DNA of 21,381 nucleotides from Purshia tridentata (Eukaryota; Streptophyta; Magnoliopsida; Rosales; Rosaceae), in contig QANT01007553.1 of the NCBI GenBank assembly GCA_003254885.1, positions 1 through 21,381 on the forward strand, written 5' to 3'. Positions 8,863 through 17,119 of the stretch are shown here, in pieces. The notes under the pieces were generated by a model. That model worked only from the letters and a program-made list of their open reading frames with translations, had not been told where the DNA came from and ran no database searches. Each line of letters starts with the position of its first letter. Position 1 is the stretch's first letter. The translations under genes were made by a program, and so were the position numbers.

Positions 8863-9662
8863 GGGCCAATCGTGGCCAAAAACAACCGGAATCGCTGGAG
8901 GAAGCTCGCGGCAAGGCTGAGCTTTCCGAGCTCCTCGCTGTGCGTGGGAGCCACGGTCGGCGAGGAAGGTGGCTGGGGGGCTCGCCGGCGGCTGGAGAAG
9001 CGGCTGGTGGGGTTGGGTTGACCGGAAAGTGACCAAGGTGGCTAGGTGGTCGCGTGGGTCGCGCGCAGGTGAGAAAGAGAGATCGGGAGAGAGAAGAGAG
9101 AGGGCTGGGGGCGACAGGAGTAGAGGCTGGGTTGCTGGCCGACGGCTGGGGGGCGTCACAGGTGGGTCTGGGCGGCCGGAAAAGGGGTTGGGCGTCGCGC
9201 AGGGGAGAGAGGAGAAGAGAAGAAGTAACGGGCTGGGGGATGGCTGTGGCTTTTGTGAGTGGGGGGAGAAATAAGAGAGAGAGAGAGATTTCCAGAAAAT
9301 TCTGGAAATCAAAAGCCATTTCTCCTAATTTACAAGTTTGCCCCTTCTTTTAAACCTCCGTATTTCTCAAACCGTAACTCCAAACGATGCATGCTACGTG
9401 TCTACGGACTCGTGAAGTTGAGCTCTACGCAACCATGTCAAAGTCAACTCTAGAATTCGGGTAATTTAAAAAGTCAACTTTGGGTCTCTTCTCACGTTCA
9501 TAACTTTCTATCTGTGGCTCTAAACAACCCATGCCGCGTGTCAATGAACTCGTGAGCTCAAGACCTTCCTAACGGACCCAAGGTCAAAGCTAAAATCTTA
9601 CTATAACCAAAAGTCAACGTTGGAACCTGTTACAATGTACTTAAAAGGTAGGGGTCATTACA
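8863..9662 (-). mobile_element. 5' LTR of element X, U3/leader part ('D')
   Basis: In minus sense it begins TGTAATGACCCC at 9662 (one change from the TGTAACGACCC consensus) and matches 2775-2000 of the 3' LTR, including the GC-rich leader unique to X-type LTRs. It contains the heat-shock element 9290-9307 and a GAGAGA tract. It is cut at its left by solo LTR C. Confidence 0.85.
9290..9307 (-). promoter_or_regulatory. Heat-shock element in X 5' LTR
   Basis: Perfect TTCcaGAAaaTTCtgGAA, identical to the one in X's 3' LTR. Because this is the 5' LTR, it is the copy that would have driven the X transcript. Confidence 0.75.
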
Positions 9663-9936
9663 AAATAGGTCCAATTTTGAAGGGTTATTCGGACTAAAAC
9701 CTTATAGAAATTTAAATTAAGACTTAAATCCAATTTTTTAGACTGAGGTCCAAACAATATACTTTTTAAAATTTTGACTCATATTATCTCTTAAAATTAA
9801 GATAATTAATATGAATTAATTTTAAAAATTACGAAATATAATATCTCTTCAGACATTTTTAATTAAAATATTCAAGATTATCTAGTTTCCTATTTTTTAA
9901 TTTAAAATAATAAATGATAATATCCGTTTATATTAN
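9663..9936. other. AT-rich stretch between X and LTR E, with one ambiguous base
   Basis: About 270 bp of AT-rich DNA with no ORF and no clear match elsewhere in the window. It may be more of LTR E (diverged U5) into which X inserted. The base at 9936 is N, a single unresolved call exactly where similarity to LTR C (from about 7430) begins. Confidence 0.5.
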
Positions 9937-11313
9937 AGAAAGTGTAAGTTCTAGGCCTTTCACTCCATAATCCTAAATTTCAATTTATAAACCAACTTAT
10001 TTTCCGTCTCAACTCAAAACCCGATGCCACTAGCTTACTTTTATCCGATAATTTTCCCCAATAACCTCCATTACTACAGAACTCGACCGAGGGTCGTCCG
10101 GATGACGTTTCGATAACCCAAAGAGTGTCCAATTTCGTCCCAAGTCACCATTTCTCCAATTTCCTTCAAACTAGCTATTCTAAACCTTAATTGATCGTTC
10201 CTAAAGGTGAAAATTACGCCCGATTTTAATTAAATCATCGTAACCCCTTAAATTTATAGAAATCCCGAAATGGGCATAAGCACCAACGACCAAACTTCCA
10301 ATTTCCTCAATAATTTCCTAAATTTCTCGTTCCAAACTTCGATTAGAGGTTTCTAATAACGGAAATTACCTAAAACACCCAACAATTTGATTCCATTTCA
10401 AACACCCATGCTAAACCCGAAATTAGCCTCAAACCCCCAAATTCAATCTCTCACAATTTCTCAAAATTGAACAACCAAACAATAAGGGAAAGGAAGCCCA
10501 AAAGGAGAGGAGAAAAACCCACCTAAAATCAAGGAGATTGGTGCCGGAATCTGGCCGAAATTGACGAACAAGTGGCGGTGGCTGGGTGCTTTTCCGGCGT
10601 CGTTTCGCGTCGGGGGGAATGGCTGGCTGTCGTGGGGGAGCTCGAGGTGGCTGGCCGGCGATTGAGGAGTGATTCTCGGCCAGTCCCGTCGCCTACCGTC
10701 GCCGGAGGTGGCTGGAGCTGGAAGCTCCAGTCGTGCACAGGTGAGAGAGAGATCGGGAGAGAGAGAGAGGAAGGGGCTGGGGCGTCGGGAGGTCACTGGC
10801 CGGCGACTAGCGACGTCGTCGGTGGGTCTAGGTCGCCGAAATGGCTGGGGGTCGTGCAGGGGAGAGAGGAAAGGAAGTCACGGGCTGGAGGGGGGTCTGC
10901 GCGAGAAATAAAGGGGAGAGAGAGAGAGAGAGAGAATTCCAGAATTTTCTGGAATTCTAAAAGTCATTTTGCCCAAAATTACAAGTTTGCCCCTCACTTT
11001 GAACCTCCGTATTTCTCAAACCGTGGCTCCAAATGACGCATGCTACGTGTCTACGAATTCGTGAAGTCGAGCTCTACGCAACCATGTCAAAGTCAACTCT
11101 AAACTCCAAATAATTTAAAAAGTCAACCTTGAGCTCTTTTATCACGTTCATAACTTTCTATCTGTGGCTCTAAATCACCCATGCCGCGTGTCAATGAACT
11201 CGTGAGCTCAAGACCTTCCTAACGGACCCAAGTTCAAAGCTAAAATCTTACTAGAACCAAAAGTCAACGTTGGGCCCTATTAACATTCACTTAGGAAGGT
11301 ACGGGTCGTTACA
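9937..11313 (-). mobile_element. LTR 'E', older copy inserted in a CACTA transposase gene
   Basis: In minus sense it starts TGTAACGACCCG at 11313 and aligns with solo LTR C (8857 to about 7430) along U3, promoter and leader, e.g. the shared CCCGATGCCACTAGCTTA. Its distal part is missing or diverged beyond 9937. The right flank enters directly into a TNP2-type reading frame, so this LTR broke that gene. Its leader start (about 10500-10575) is shared with LTR A but not with C. Confidence 0.75.
10937..10954 (-). promoter_or_regulatory. Heat-shock element in LTR E
   Basis: Perfect TTCcaGAAttTTCtgGAA, followed in LTR sense by a GA/CT microsatellite and a TTTATTTC box (10905-10912). Confidence 0.75.
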
Positions 11314-11314
11314 G

Positions 11315-12113
11315 GAATACTGGTCCAAGTTAAAAATTCCGCACAATTTGGATGTAATGCATATTGAGAAGAACGTGTGCGAAAGTTTGGTGAGGACTAT
11401 CTTGGACATGGAGGGAAAATCAAAAGACACAATCTAAGCTCGATAGGGATTGCAAGAGTTGGGCATTAGAAAAAATTTGTGGCTAGAGCGAAGAGGTGAG
11501 AAAATAATAAAGAAGCATCCATTTTATAAAGTGAAACCTAGGGCAAAGCAAGAATTCTTGAAGTTCCTTGCTTTTGTCAAATTTCCAAATGGTTATGCAG
11601 CAAATTTGTCACGAAATGTGAAAATTGACCAAGGCAAAATTTTCGGATTGAAGAGTCAAGACTGTTATGTATTATTGCAACGACTTCTTTTGCTGGGTAT
11701 TTGAAAAATTTTGCCTAAGAATGTGGTTGAACCAATTGTCAAGTTGTCGAGTTTCTTTCGCATGTTATGTGCCAGGTCGTTGCGTAAGGAAGATGTAGAT
11801 ATATTGAAAGATGAGATTGTTTACATTTTGTGCAAGCTTGAACAAATTTTTCTACCAGCCTTTTTTGATATAATGGTTCACTTACTAATACATTTACCGA
11901 TGGAGGCATCTCTCGGTGGACCCGTCAGTTATTGGTGGATGTATCCAATTGAAAGGTAATGTTCTTAATCATCAATTTTTGTTCAATGTTTTCATAAATA
12001 ATGTCTCACCATGTTCGTAAACTTGTAGAATACTGAGGACATATAAAATGTATGATCGAAATCGTGCACGGCCAGAAGGGTCTATAGCAGAGGCATACCA
12101 TCTTAATATTTGA
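11315..12113 (+). pseudogene. CACTA (En/Spm) TNP2-type transposase fragment with DUF4218
   Basis: Part of the transposase that cuts CACTA DNA elements at their ends. The frame starts at 11315 with EYWSKLKIPHNLDVMHIEKN, the familiar end of the TNP2 domain, and runs into DUF4218 (LPKNVVEPIVKLSSFFRMLC, then GGPVSYWWMYPIER). A GT-AG intron at 11956-12028 joins in phase to an exon reading RNRARPEGSIAEAY, also family-typical. It is broken by in-frame stops at 11435 (TAA), 11444 (TAG) and 11702 (TGA, probably a decayed CGA Arg codon). After AEAYHLNI the frame stops at 12111 and the similarity ends. The 5' part is cut off by LTR E. Family assignment is confident; activity is excluded. Confidence 0.9.
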
Positions 12114-12153
12114 GTATGGCATTGGCATAAAAGAGACCCAAAACACAAAACAG

Positions 12154-12170
12154 AAAAAAAAAAAAAAAAA
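12154..12170 (+). repeat. Poly-A run (17 A)
   Basis: A17 tract about 40 bp after the last recognisable transposase codon. It could be the tail of a small retro-insertion or a slippage tract; no flanking duplication was found. Confidence 0.6.
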
Positions 12171-12189
12171 CCTCAATAGGATTTTCGAT

Positions 12190-12357
12190 CAAGACTCAAT
12201 TTAGACTGAAAATTCGATCTACCGGAATGTTGGTCCCAATGTTGGTCCCAATCTCGGTCCTAGTCTCGGTCTTCCATTAAGCGTACCGGAGAGGGCCGGT
12301 CCGGTCTCCTGGTTAGCGTATTTCAGTCCAGTCCGGTCCGGTCTCCCACCCCTAGTT
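12190..12357. repeat. Degenerate GGTCCGGTCTCC-rich element end (hAT-like)
   Basis: Ends GGTCCGGTCTCCCACCCCTAG. It is the reverse complement of the sequence starting at 12553 over about 150 bp with many mismatches. Ends of the form (C/T)AGGG(G/C)TGGGAGACCGG with CCGG-rich subterminal repeats resemble hAT-type non-autonomous elements. No 8-bp duplication could be fixed. Confidence 0.4.
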
Positions 12358-12552
12358 CGATGCGTCGGCATTGTCAAAATTGCAATTTAGAGAGGTGCGA
12401 TACCTTGAGGTACTCCCAAGGGGTGACCCAAATATTGTTCTTTTATTATTGGGTTGAATTAAAATCGAAACTTTGAATGCACAGGAGGAGACGAATATTA
12501 ATCGGGGTTCATAGGAGAAATTTTGGTATGTGAACCTTAAGTTGTAGGCTTA

Positions 12553-12740
12553 AGTAGGGCTGGGAGACCGGACTAGACCAGGTTGAAATAGACAGACCGG
12601 GAGACCAGACCGGAGCTCTTCAATGGGAATGTTTGGAGATCGATACCAGGACCGACATTTCGATAGACCGGCACTTGGTATGACCAGCATCCTTAGTCAG
12701 GTGGGCATTTTGATAGACCGGCACTTGGTATAACTGGGCT
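12553..12740. repeat. Inverted partner of the hAT-like end
   Basis: Begins TAGGGCTGGGAGACCGGAC and pairs with 12190-12357 in inverted orientation. It also holds a ~20-bp direct repeat (GATAGACCGGCACTTGGTAT) at about 12660 and 12714. The two ends face outward from a 195-bp spacer, so they belong to two separate insertions rather than one element. Confidence 0.4.
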
Positions 12741-13560
12741 TTGACCTACACCAATCTCCTTCACATCTTGAATTGAAGCCTTCACCTTAGAAAATCCCCA
12801 ATTGACAGTCAAGTAAAAATCCCCAATTGATTAGCCAATCAAGCAAAAGTTATTCCAACCAAAAGTGATTGTGGTGGCGAGCAATGGTGGCGATCGGCGA
12901 GACTGGGAGAAGAGAGAGAGTGAGCGACTGAGAGAAGAGAGAATGAGAGTTCATGTGAGATCAAGACACATAGAGAGAGAGAAAGAGAGAGAGCGAAAGA
13001 CTGAGAGGCGCAGAGAAAATAAAAAGAAGAATAATATTTGGGGAAGGAAGTTGGTTGTGCAGATCGAAGAAGAATGGGTGGGAAGAAGAAAAGGGGGTGG
13101 TGTGGATCTCCACAGCAAAGAAGAATAAGAACAAAGATATTAGGCTTTTATTTTTTAAGAATCGAAAGATAAAGTTAAGGGCAACTTTTGGAAATTAACC
13201 AATAAAATGGAATGATAAATATTAAAAAAGAAAGGAAGAGTCTAATTGGAGTTTTTGGGAGTGTGAAAAATGCAATCTTTAATTGTTTTAGACATTGATG
13301 TGCATTGTTATTGGATACATTTTATTTAATAAAATATTTTATTAAATATATTTTATACTCGGTCCGGTCCAATCCATCGTCGGTATTGGTATTTTGAAAC
13401 CGTTGGTCTAGGTACTTTGGCCGATCCAGTATATAGATCGAAGGGCTGGTCTCAATTGAAGCTCAGTCCAGTCTCTTTTGGTGTAGGTATGGCCAGTCTT
13501 GATCCAATTTTTGGTTTTCTGGTCAAACTGACCGCTTGGTTTTTAAGGGCAATATTAGAA
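12741..13560. other. No gene seen; purine-rich and CCGG-like remnants
   Basis: Contains a GAGA-rich stretch (12900-13010) and AT-rich DNA (13140-13350). Around 13360-13480, GGTCCGGTCC and GGTCTAGG blocks may be the far end of the element starting at 12553. The open frame at 12865-13128 is a by-product of the GA repeats. Confidence 0.5.
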
Positions 13561-13620
13561 AAATTACCCAAAATTTGAAAAAAAACAAAAATGAAGAGAA
13601 GGGATCTAGAACTCCCATTT

Positions 13621-13676
13621 AAAGAAGTTTAATCGATAGCTTGGCCGAAAAAAAAAAAAAGAAGTTTAATCGATAG
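13621..13676. repeat. 19-bp direct repeat flanking a tiny poly-A insert
   Basis: AAAGAAGTTTAATCGATAG occurs at 13621-13639 and again at 13658-13676. Between them is only CTTGGCCG followed by a run of A. This is the form left by target-primed reverse transcription: target duplication, a few bases of a LINE/SINE-type 3' end, then poly-A. Confidence 0.6.
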
Positions 13677-13726
13677 AGAGGAGAGAGGACAGCAAATGAA
13701 ACCAAAAAGAAAATAAATAAACTCAG

Positions 13727-13770
13727 CTCTCTCTCTCTCTCTCTCTCACTCACTCTCTCACTCTCTCACA
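13727..13770. repeat. (CT)n microsatellite
   Basis: Near-continuous CT repeats with CACT interruptions, directly after AAATAAATAAACT. Together they mimic the TATA-like box plus CT tract of the LTR promoters, here on the plus strand. Confidence 0.8.
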
Positions 13771-14300
13771 ACCCCCTTCCCTGTGCACAACCACGACCAC
13801 CAAACCAGCCATTTCCGGCCACCACGGCTCAGACCACCACTGGTGAGCCCCCCACGCCGGCGCCGAGCTCCTCCAACCACCACAGCCCCTGTGCAGGCGA
13901 AAATAGCCCAGAAAACACCCCAGACCGCGGGCCTTGCTCCTCAAATTCCAGCCAGCAAACACCTCCAAACTTCAAGGTTTTAGGTGGGTTTCCTTCCTCT
14001 TTTCATTGGCTTTCATTTCCTTATGAACGTCTAGATTTATTTTGGGTATTTTGAAAAGTTGAAAATTGGGGTTTGAGAAATGAGAACCCATTTCGGGTTC
14101 CATTTTGGATTTCGAAATAAGGAATTTCAAGAAATTTTGAAAAGTTGGAGATTTTGGGGTTTATGCCCAATTCGGGTTACCTTAGATTTCGGCCATGGGG
14201 GATTCTTTTGATTGATTTCTGGACAATTTTCATCCCTGTGAACATCATTAGAAATGGAAAGTTTGAGAAATTTGTGGAATAGATGATTTTTGGGTTATGG
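13727..14300 (+). mobile_element. Plus-strand fragment related to the LTR leader
   Basis: Order of parts: CT tract, a GC-rich stretch of about 200 bp, GGTTTTAGGTGGGTTTCCTTCC, then a region with GGAATTTCAAGAAATTTTGAA and GGGTTTATGCCCAATTCGGG. The last blocks match the leader of LTR C read on the minus strand (about 8150 down to 7910: GGTTATGCCCATTACGGG and so on). It is thus a distant relative or relic of the same LTR type in opposite orientation. No TGTAACG end is visible. Alternatively, both derive from a captured plant 5'-UTR plus first intron. Confidence 0.5.
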
Positions 14301-15440
14301 ACAGCCACTTTTGGCGGTGATGGTGGTGGCACTGACCACCTAACCATCAATTCCCTTAATTAATTTGGAATTGAGGCAGGACTAAGTCTGTCATTGATTT
14401 TGGTTTAAACCATTGCATATATTTTCTTTTCACAACAGTTTTTAGTTTAAACCTCTGTTTATTTTTTTATTAGACAATGGCTTTAAATTTTGAGCCATTG
14501 TTGGTTGAAAGTATATACAACGATTTTCAAGGAGAAAATGTTGTATATAAATTCCTGTTAATGGATTTTTTAGTACACCCATTATTCCAAACCTTCTAAA
14601 GTAGTCCACAATTAATAATAAAGATTTTGGAATTTTTAAAGTACCAATCAATCAATAAAGTTAATTAGTACTTTTATTACTTTCATAAAGATATTTCATA
14701 TACACAAAAAATATGCCACTTACAGGCCATGTGCAATTCCCATTCCACATGTATACCAAAATATTGCTACTACTAACCTAATCTACCAAACATACCAATC
14801 ACATCTCATGGCTAATCTAGCAAAGTAATGACTTATATATACCCCAAGTTGATCTAGTTAGCTAAGCACACATAAATCTTGATGTTTGACTGGCTTGCAA
14901 CAAGATGAAAGAGCAAGTTTTCAACAAAGTCGTGTGATCACTTTTTTGATTCCACCTCTTGGACTTCTTGAAGGAATCAAAGTCAATATATTATTTTGTT
15001 TTAAACAACTTGCTGCAAACATAGGATGGCATGTTGTATAAGCTATAGACAAAATAGTCAAAAAAAAAAAGCAAAACAAAAAGAGGAAGTCAGCCAATAT
15101 ATAAGAAAAGTTTTAACCATCTAAAATTAGGTACCAAAGAACTGAATCACTGAGAAACATATTGAAGAGAATTGATAAAATTTCAAACCATTTCAAACCT
15201 ATGTACAAAAATTCAAAATTTAAAAAGGGATTCACCAAAAACTCAAAATGAATAGCTTAATTACACCCAGGTTTGGCTTTGAATAGGTAGCATATAATAA
15301 AGTATGTAAAAAGGAATACACCTAAGTGAGTAAACATAAACATAGAACATGTACAAATTGATATAAAATATTTATATCCTGAACTCATATTTATTATCCT
15401 CATACAAAAGATATTTGCTTTAGTTTCTTAATTTCCAACC
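14301..15440. other. AT-rich intergenic DNA with two small inverted repeats
   Basis: No coding region seen. Inverted repeats: ACAATGGCT / AGCCATTGT near 14474-14502, and TATACAACGATTTTC / GAAAATGTTGTATA near 14514-14549. Such paired hairpins are common in subterminal regions of CACTA-like elements. A 9-bp stem (TTTGATTCC / GGAATCAAA) lies at 14945-14981. Confidence 0.45.
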
Positions 15441-15449
15441 TCTAATTTA

Positions 15450-15926
15450 CAGGTTCGGGTTCGAGGTTATCGGGCCGGGTTGATAATAGTGTCACTTGTT
15501 AGTGATTTGTTAATATAACGGGTTGGGTTAGGTCAATTTGCGAGTACCCATGGTAACCCGTTAAGGAATAAATATATATTTTTATCAAATTGATCATTTA
15601 ATTTGCACATTTCTTAAATATTTCTTATGGAAAATATTTAAAATATACATTTATGTAATAAAATATATTTATTTATGTGATCAAATATATTTATTTATGT
15701 AATAAAGTATATTAAATTCAACCTTTTTTTTGTTGAAAATGTATATTTTTTCTTAACGAGTAAAAAGGGGTCGGGTTTGGTATATCCACTATTTTTTGGG
15801 TTGGGTTGGGGTTGAAATTTTTGCCACCTGTTGATTATCGGGTCTGGTTGGGTTCACCTGTTATTACTAACGGGTTGTGTTGGGTTTGACTCAAACTCGC
15901 TTCACCTAACGTGCCAGGTCTAATGA
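15450..15926. mobile_element. GGGTT-rich MITE-like element (hAT-like ends)
   Basis: Left end CAGGTTCGGGTTCGAGG, right end (reverse complement) GACCTGGCACG. CGGGTTGGGTT motifs fill both flanks of an AT-rich core, which contains a ~23-bp tandem repeat (TATATTTATTTATGT, about 15650-15715). These ends resemble plant hAT-type non-autonomous elements. TCTAAT is present just outside both ends (15441 and 15922 regions) but a full 8-bp duplication is not clear. Confidence 0.4.
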
Positions 15927-15928
15927 TG

Positions 15929-16012
15929 ATCATGATGAAGAAGTAGCTTATGCAAGTTGCTCAGACAATAAAGAAATTAGTATTTCTAGTGATGATGATT
16001 ATTTAGATTAGT
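15929..16012 (+). pseudogene. Possible acidic C-terminal tail of the CACTA transposase
   Basis: Open frame reading DDHDEEVAYASCSDNKEISI then SSDDDYLD and a stop. It directly follows the MITE-like repeat, lies on the same strand as the DUF4218 fragment, and lies ~115 bp before the next ORF. TNP2 proteins often end in an acidic tail and are followed by a second CACTA gene, so this fits as the last exon of the gene broken at 12113. Assignment rests on position and composition only. Confidence 0.35.
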
Positions 16013-16128
16013 AAGTCAATACTATGCTTTGGTATTTATGTTTTTAAAATAAATATTTAGATTTCAGTGTCATTAATTTGCTTTGTTATAAATTTTTTAC
16101 CAACATAAATAGTTTTTGAATTGTGTAG

Positions 16129-17113
16129 ATGACTGGCATAACGAGAGCTGGTGGATCTAGATATAGGAGGGGGAGCGGAGCACCGATCCCACAGGTGATC
16201 GCTGCTGCATCTGCTCCCGCATCTGTTGAAGAGGATGCCTCATTAGCACTCTTTGGCCTTCAGTTTCTGTGCCTGAAACAGCTCGTCGTGGTCACCGATT
16301 CCGTGGAGGAGCTCCTCAGCCCGCAGCTTCCACGTCATCGGTGGCAAGCTTCTCATCCGATTTGCAATTCCTTGAAATTGACAACTATGCAGCCAAGGCT
16401 TTGCACGTTAGTTTTAATATTTTTATTTGATTTCAAGTTTTTATATTTATAATTAATTTTTAAAATTTTAATTTGTATATAATATTTCGAAGGATACGAT
16501 GTTGGCCGAAAAGGCACAATACTTGGAGGAATTGTCCACAGATCTCCCTTCTGACACTCTGATAGAGTCGGCCGTCCCATATCCCAACGCCAACCTTCGT
16601 ATTAAGACTAAGAATCTTGGTGATAGGCCTGGCAGGGAGATGAGGGACTCTAGATATGATAGGCATTGCCAACTACAGGGTTCATCATCGTCTTCTCCTT
16701 GGGCATCTGAGGAGGTTGCATACCTATCTGCTAAAGTGCATACTTTGAAGGAGGAGTTGCATGCGTTGGAAGAGAGTAGAAAACAGATTGAGGAAGAGCA
16801 GGCTCTCCGGTGGCATGCGTTGGAAGAGCGTAGAAAACAGATTGACCAAGAGCAGGCTCTCCGCTTGCAGGAGCAGACTCTCTGGTTTCAGAAGATGCAG
16901 GAGCAGACTCTCTGGTTTCAGAAGATGCAGATGCAGCTGGAGCAGGAGGTGCAGCAGAAGGTTCAGCAGATGTTTGCCGAGCTGAAGCAGCAGTTGTTCA
17001 CCCAACAGCACCAGCACAAGCAGATGTTCGGCCAACAGCAACAGCAGATTCAGCATGAGTTTGTGCCGACAACTGAGCCTTTACAAGGCCATACCAACTT
17101 AGGGTCCGATTGA
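16129..17113 (+). pseudogene. Frameshifted coiled-coil protein, probable CACTA second ORF
   Basis: Two exons. Exon 1 starts at ATG 16129 (MTGITRAGGSRYRRGSGAP), shifts frame near 16245-16260, and continues in another frame (RRGHRFRGGAPQPAASTSS) to a GTTAGT donor at 16407. The intron ends TTTCGAAG at 16492. Exon 2 (DTMLAEKAQYLEEL...) is in phase with the second frame and runs to TGA at 17111. The C-terminal ~110 residues are a Gln/Glu-rich coiled coil with duplicated heptads. An Arg/Gly-rich start, middle domain and coiled-coil tail downstream of a TNP2 gene fit the DNA-binding partner of CACTA elements (TNPA/Ptta-like). I do not recognise the middle domain. A diverged host gene is the alternative. 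Confidence 0.5.
16760..16927 (+). repeat. Two in-frame tandem duplications in the coiled coil
   Basis: A 54-bp unit (16760-16813, 16814-16867; encodes HALEE(S/R)RKQI plus ten residues) is followed by an exact 30-bp unit twice (16868-16897, 16898-16927; encodes QEQTLWFQKM). Both lengths are multiples of 3, so the coiled coil was lengthened without breaking the frame. Confidence 0.9.
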
Positions 17114-17119
17114 TTATTA

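Larger units (their letters stand above)
1117..9662 (-). mobile_element. Element X: nested, pol-less Ty3/gypsy (Tekay/Del-like) retrotransposon
   Basis: In minus sense the order is: 5' LTR (9662 to 4687, interrupted by solo LTR C), primer binding site (4683-4671), gag pseudogene (4592-3316), a short noncoding stretch, polypurine tract (2785-2777) and 3' LTR (2775 to 1117, cut by LTR A). Without the inserted LTR, its LTR is about 2.06 kb. Protease, reverse transcriptase, RNase H and integrase are absent: only ~540 bp separate gag from the polypurine tract. It therefore either depended on a partner element or is internally deleted. The right flank 9663-9667 (aaata) should be one target-site copy; the left copy lies outside the window. 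Confidence 0.85.

Noticed and set aside
12865..13128. 87-residue frame, Arg/Glu-rich
   Set aside because: Purine-repeat translation without domain, intron support or start context.
13783..13983. 66-residue plus frame and opposing 13750-13968 frame
   Set aside because: GC-rich leader DNA open on both strands; the block resembles LTR leader, not a gene.
14945..14981. 9-bp stem (TTTGATTCC / GGAATCAAA) as a microRNA precursor
   Set aside because: Stem far too short for a plant microRNA foldback; likely chance in AT-rich DNA.
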